This document shows, piece after piece, positions 34,771-35,300 of a stretch of 35,300 bases of DNA (position 1 is its first letter; each line of letters starts with the position of its first letter). Source of the DNA: Hyphomicrobiales bacterium (GTDB taxonomy: Bacteria > Pseudomonadota > Alphaproteobacteria > Rhizobiales > NORP267); the NCBI GenBank assembly GCA_021775855.1, contig JAJFGZ010000069.1, positions 1 through 35,300 of the forward strand, read 5' to 3'. Both the position numbers and the translations under genes were made by a program. The notes beneath the pieces were generated by a model that made no database searches, was not told the origin of the DNA, and worked only from the letters and a program-made list of their open reading frames with translations.

Positions 34771-34972
34771 GTGGTGAAAAGAAAGAGAAACGTGGGCGGC
34801 GGAGTCCTGCTGGATCGTATGGTTTCATACGATCGAAAAGAGACTCGGCGGCACTACGTTTCTATAAAGTTACTAAGCTCATACTTGTGTCTGCGGCGTT
34901 CGCGCGGCAGGCATGATATTGTGCTTGGGACTCGTCAATGCGTAGTGACCATATGCCGGACAAATTCTCATT

Positions 34973-35300
<328 letters not shown>

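Larger units (their letters stand above)
34253..34972. other. Upstream region of the rRNA operon
   Basis: About 720 bp without a credible gene; the ORF that ends at 34980 runs into the 16S gene and is not real. The first ~300 bp should hold the promoter of the M23 gene on the reverse strand. The remainder is the control and leader region of the rRNA operon, with the promoter and boxA listed separately. Confidence 0.7.

Overview
The window is a GC-rich (by eye), tightly packed chromosomal segment of an alphaproteobacterium, probably Rhodospirillales-like. Three things point there. The first ~330 nt of a 16S rRNA gene at the right end read as alphaproteobacterial. The genes run in the usual alphaproteobacterial order (secA, parvulin PPIase, argJ, mutT; then methyltransferase, ComF, grxC, nitrilase, DUF1178, ubiG, lysC, ptsP, prfA, prmC, DUF4167, clpB). 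Several families, DUF4167 and DUF1178 among them, are typical of the class. This placement comes from reading the sequence, not from a database search.

Left part (1-10.7 kb) is the accessory, metabolic half. A two-gene operon encodes an AHL-lactonase-like metallo-beta-lactamase-fold hydrolase and a phytoene-desaturase/retinol-saturase-like FAD oxidoreductase; two related palindromes lie upstream. A gene-poor stretch with one small, very basic ORF follows. Next come a reverse-strand short-chain dehydrogenase and an SLC13-type permease with two internal RCK_C domains. A tandem glycine riboswitch then precedes an alanine/glycine:cation symporter, which ends in a strong intrinsic terminator. A class-V PLP enzyme is divergently paired with an Lrp/AsnC regulator.

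Middle part (10.7-29 kb) is core housekeeping: protein export (secA) and periplasmic folding (PPIase), arginine synthesis (argJ), nucleotide-pool sanitation (mutT), an isolated Flp pilin, a NDUFAF5/BioC-like methyltransferase, a ComF phosphoribosyltransferase-like protein, glutaredoxin, a nitrilase-family amidase, DUF1178, ubiquinone synthesis (ubiG), aspartate kinase (lysC), the nitrogen-PTS enzyme I (ptsP), a short HTH-transmembrane protein, release factor 1 with its methyltransferase (prfA-prmC), DUF4167 and a MOSC protein.

Right part (29-35.3 kb) holds clpB with a promoter-like sequence and leader hairpin, a run of three short hairpins, a YjbR/MmcQ protein, an inner-membrane-anchored M23 peptidoglycan peptidase, and an rRNA operon start with a consensus-like promoter, a boxA-like element and a truncated 16S gene.

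No CRISPR array, prophage, intact insertion sequence or tRNA gene was seen. I did not find a clearly new multi-gene system. The best candidates for follow-up are the lactonase/oxidoreductase operon with its palindromes, the desulfurase-like class-V enzyme with its Lrp partner, the short RodZ-like protein, the lysC leader, and the small basic protein.
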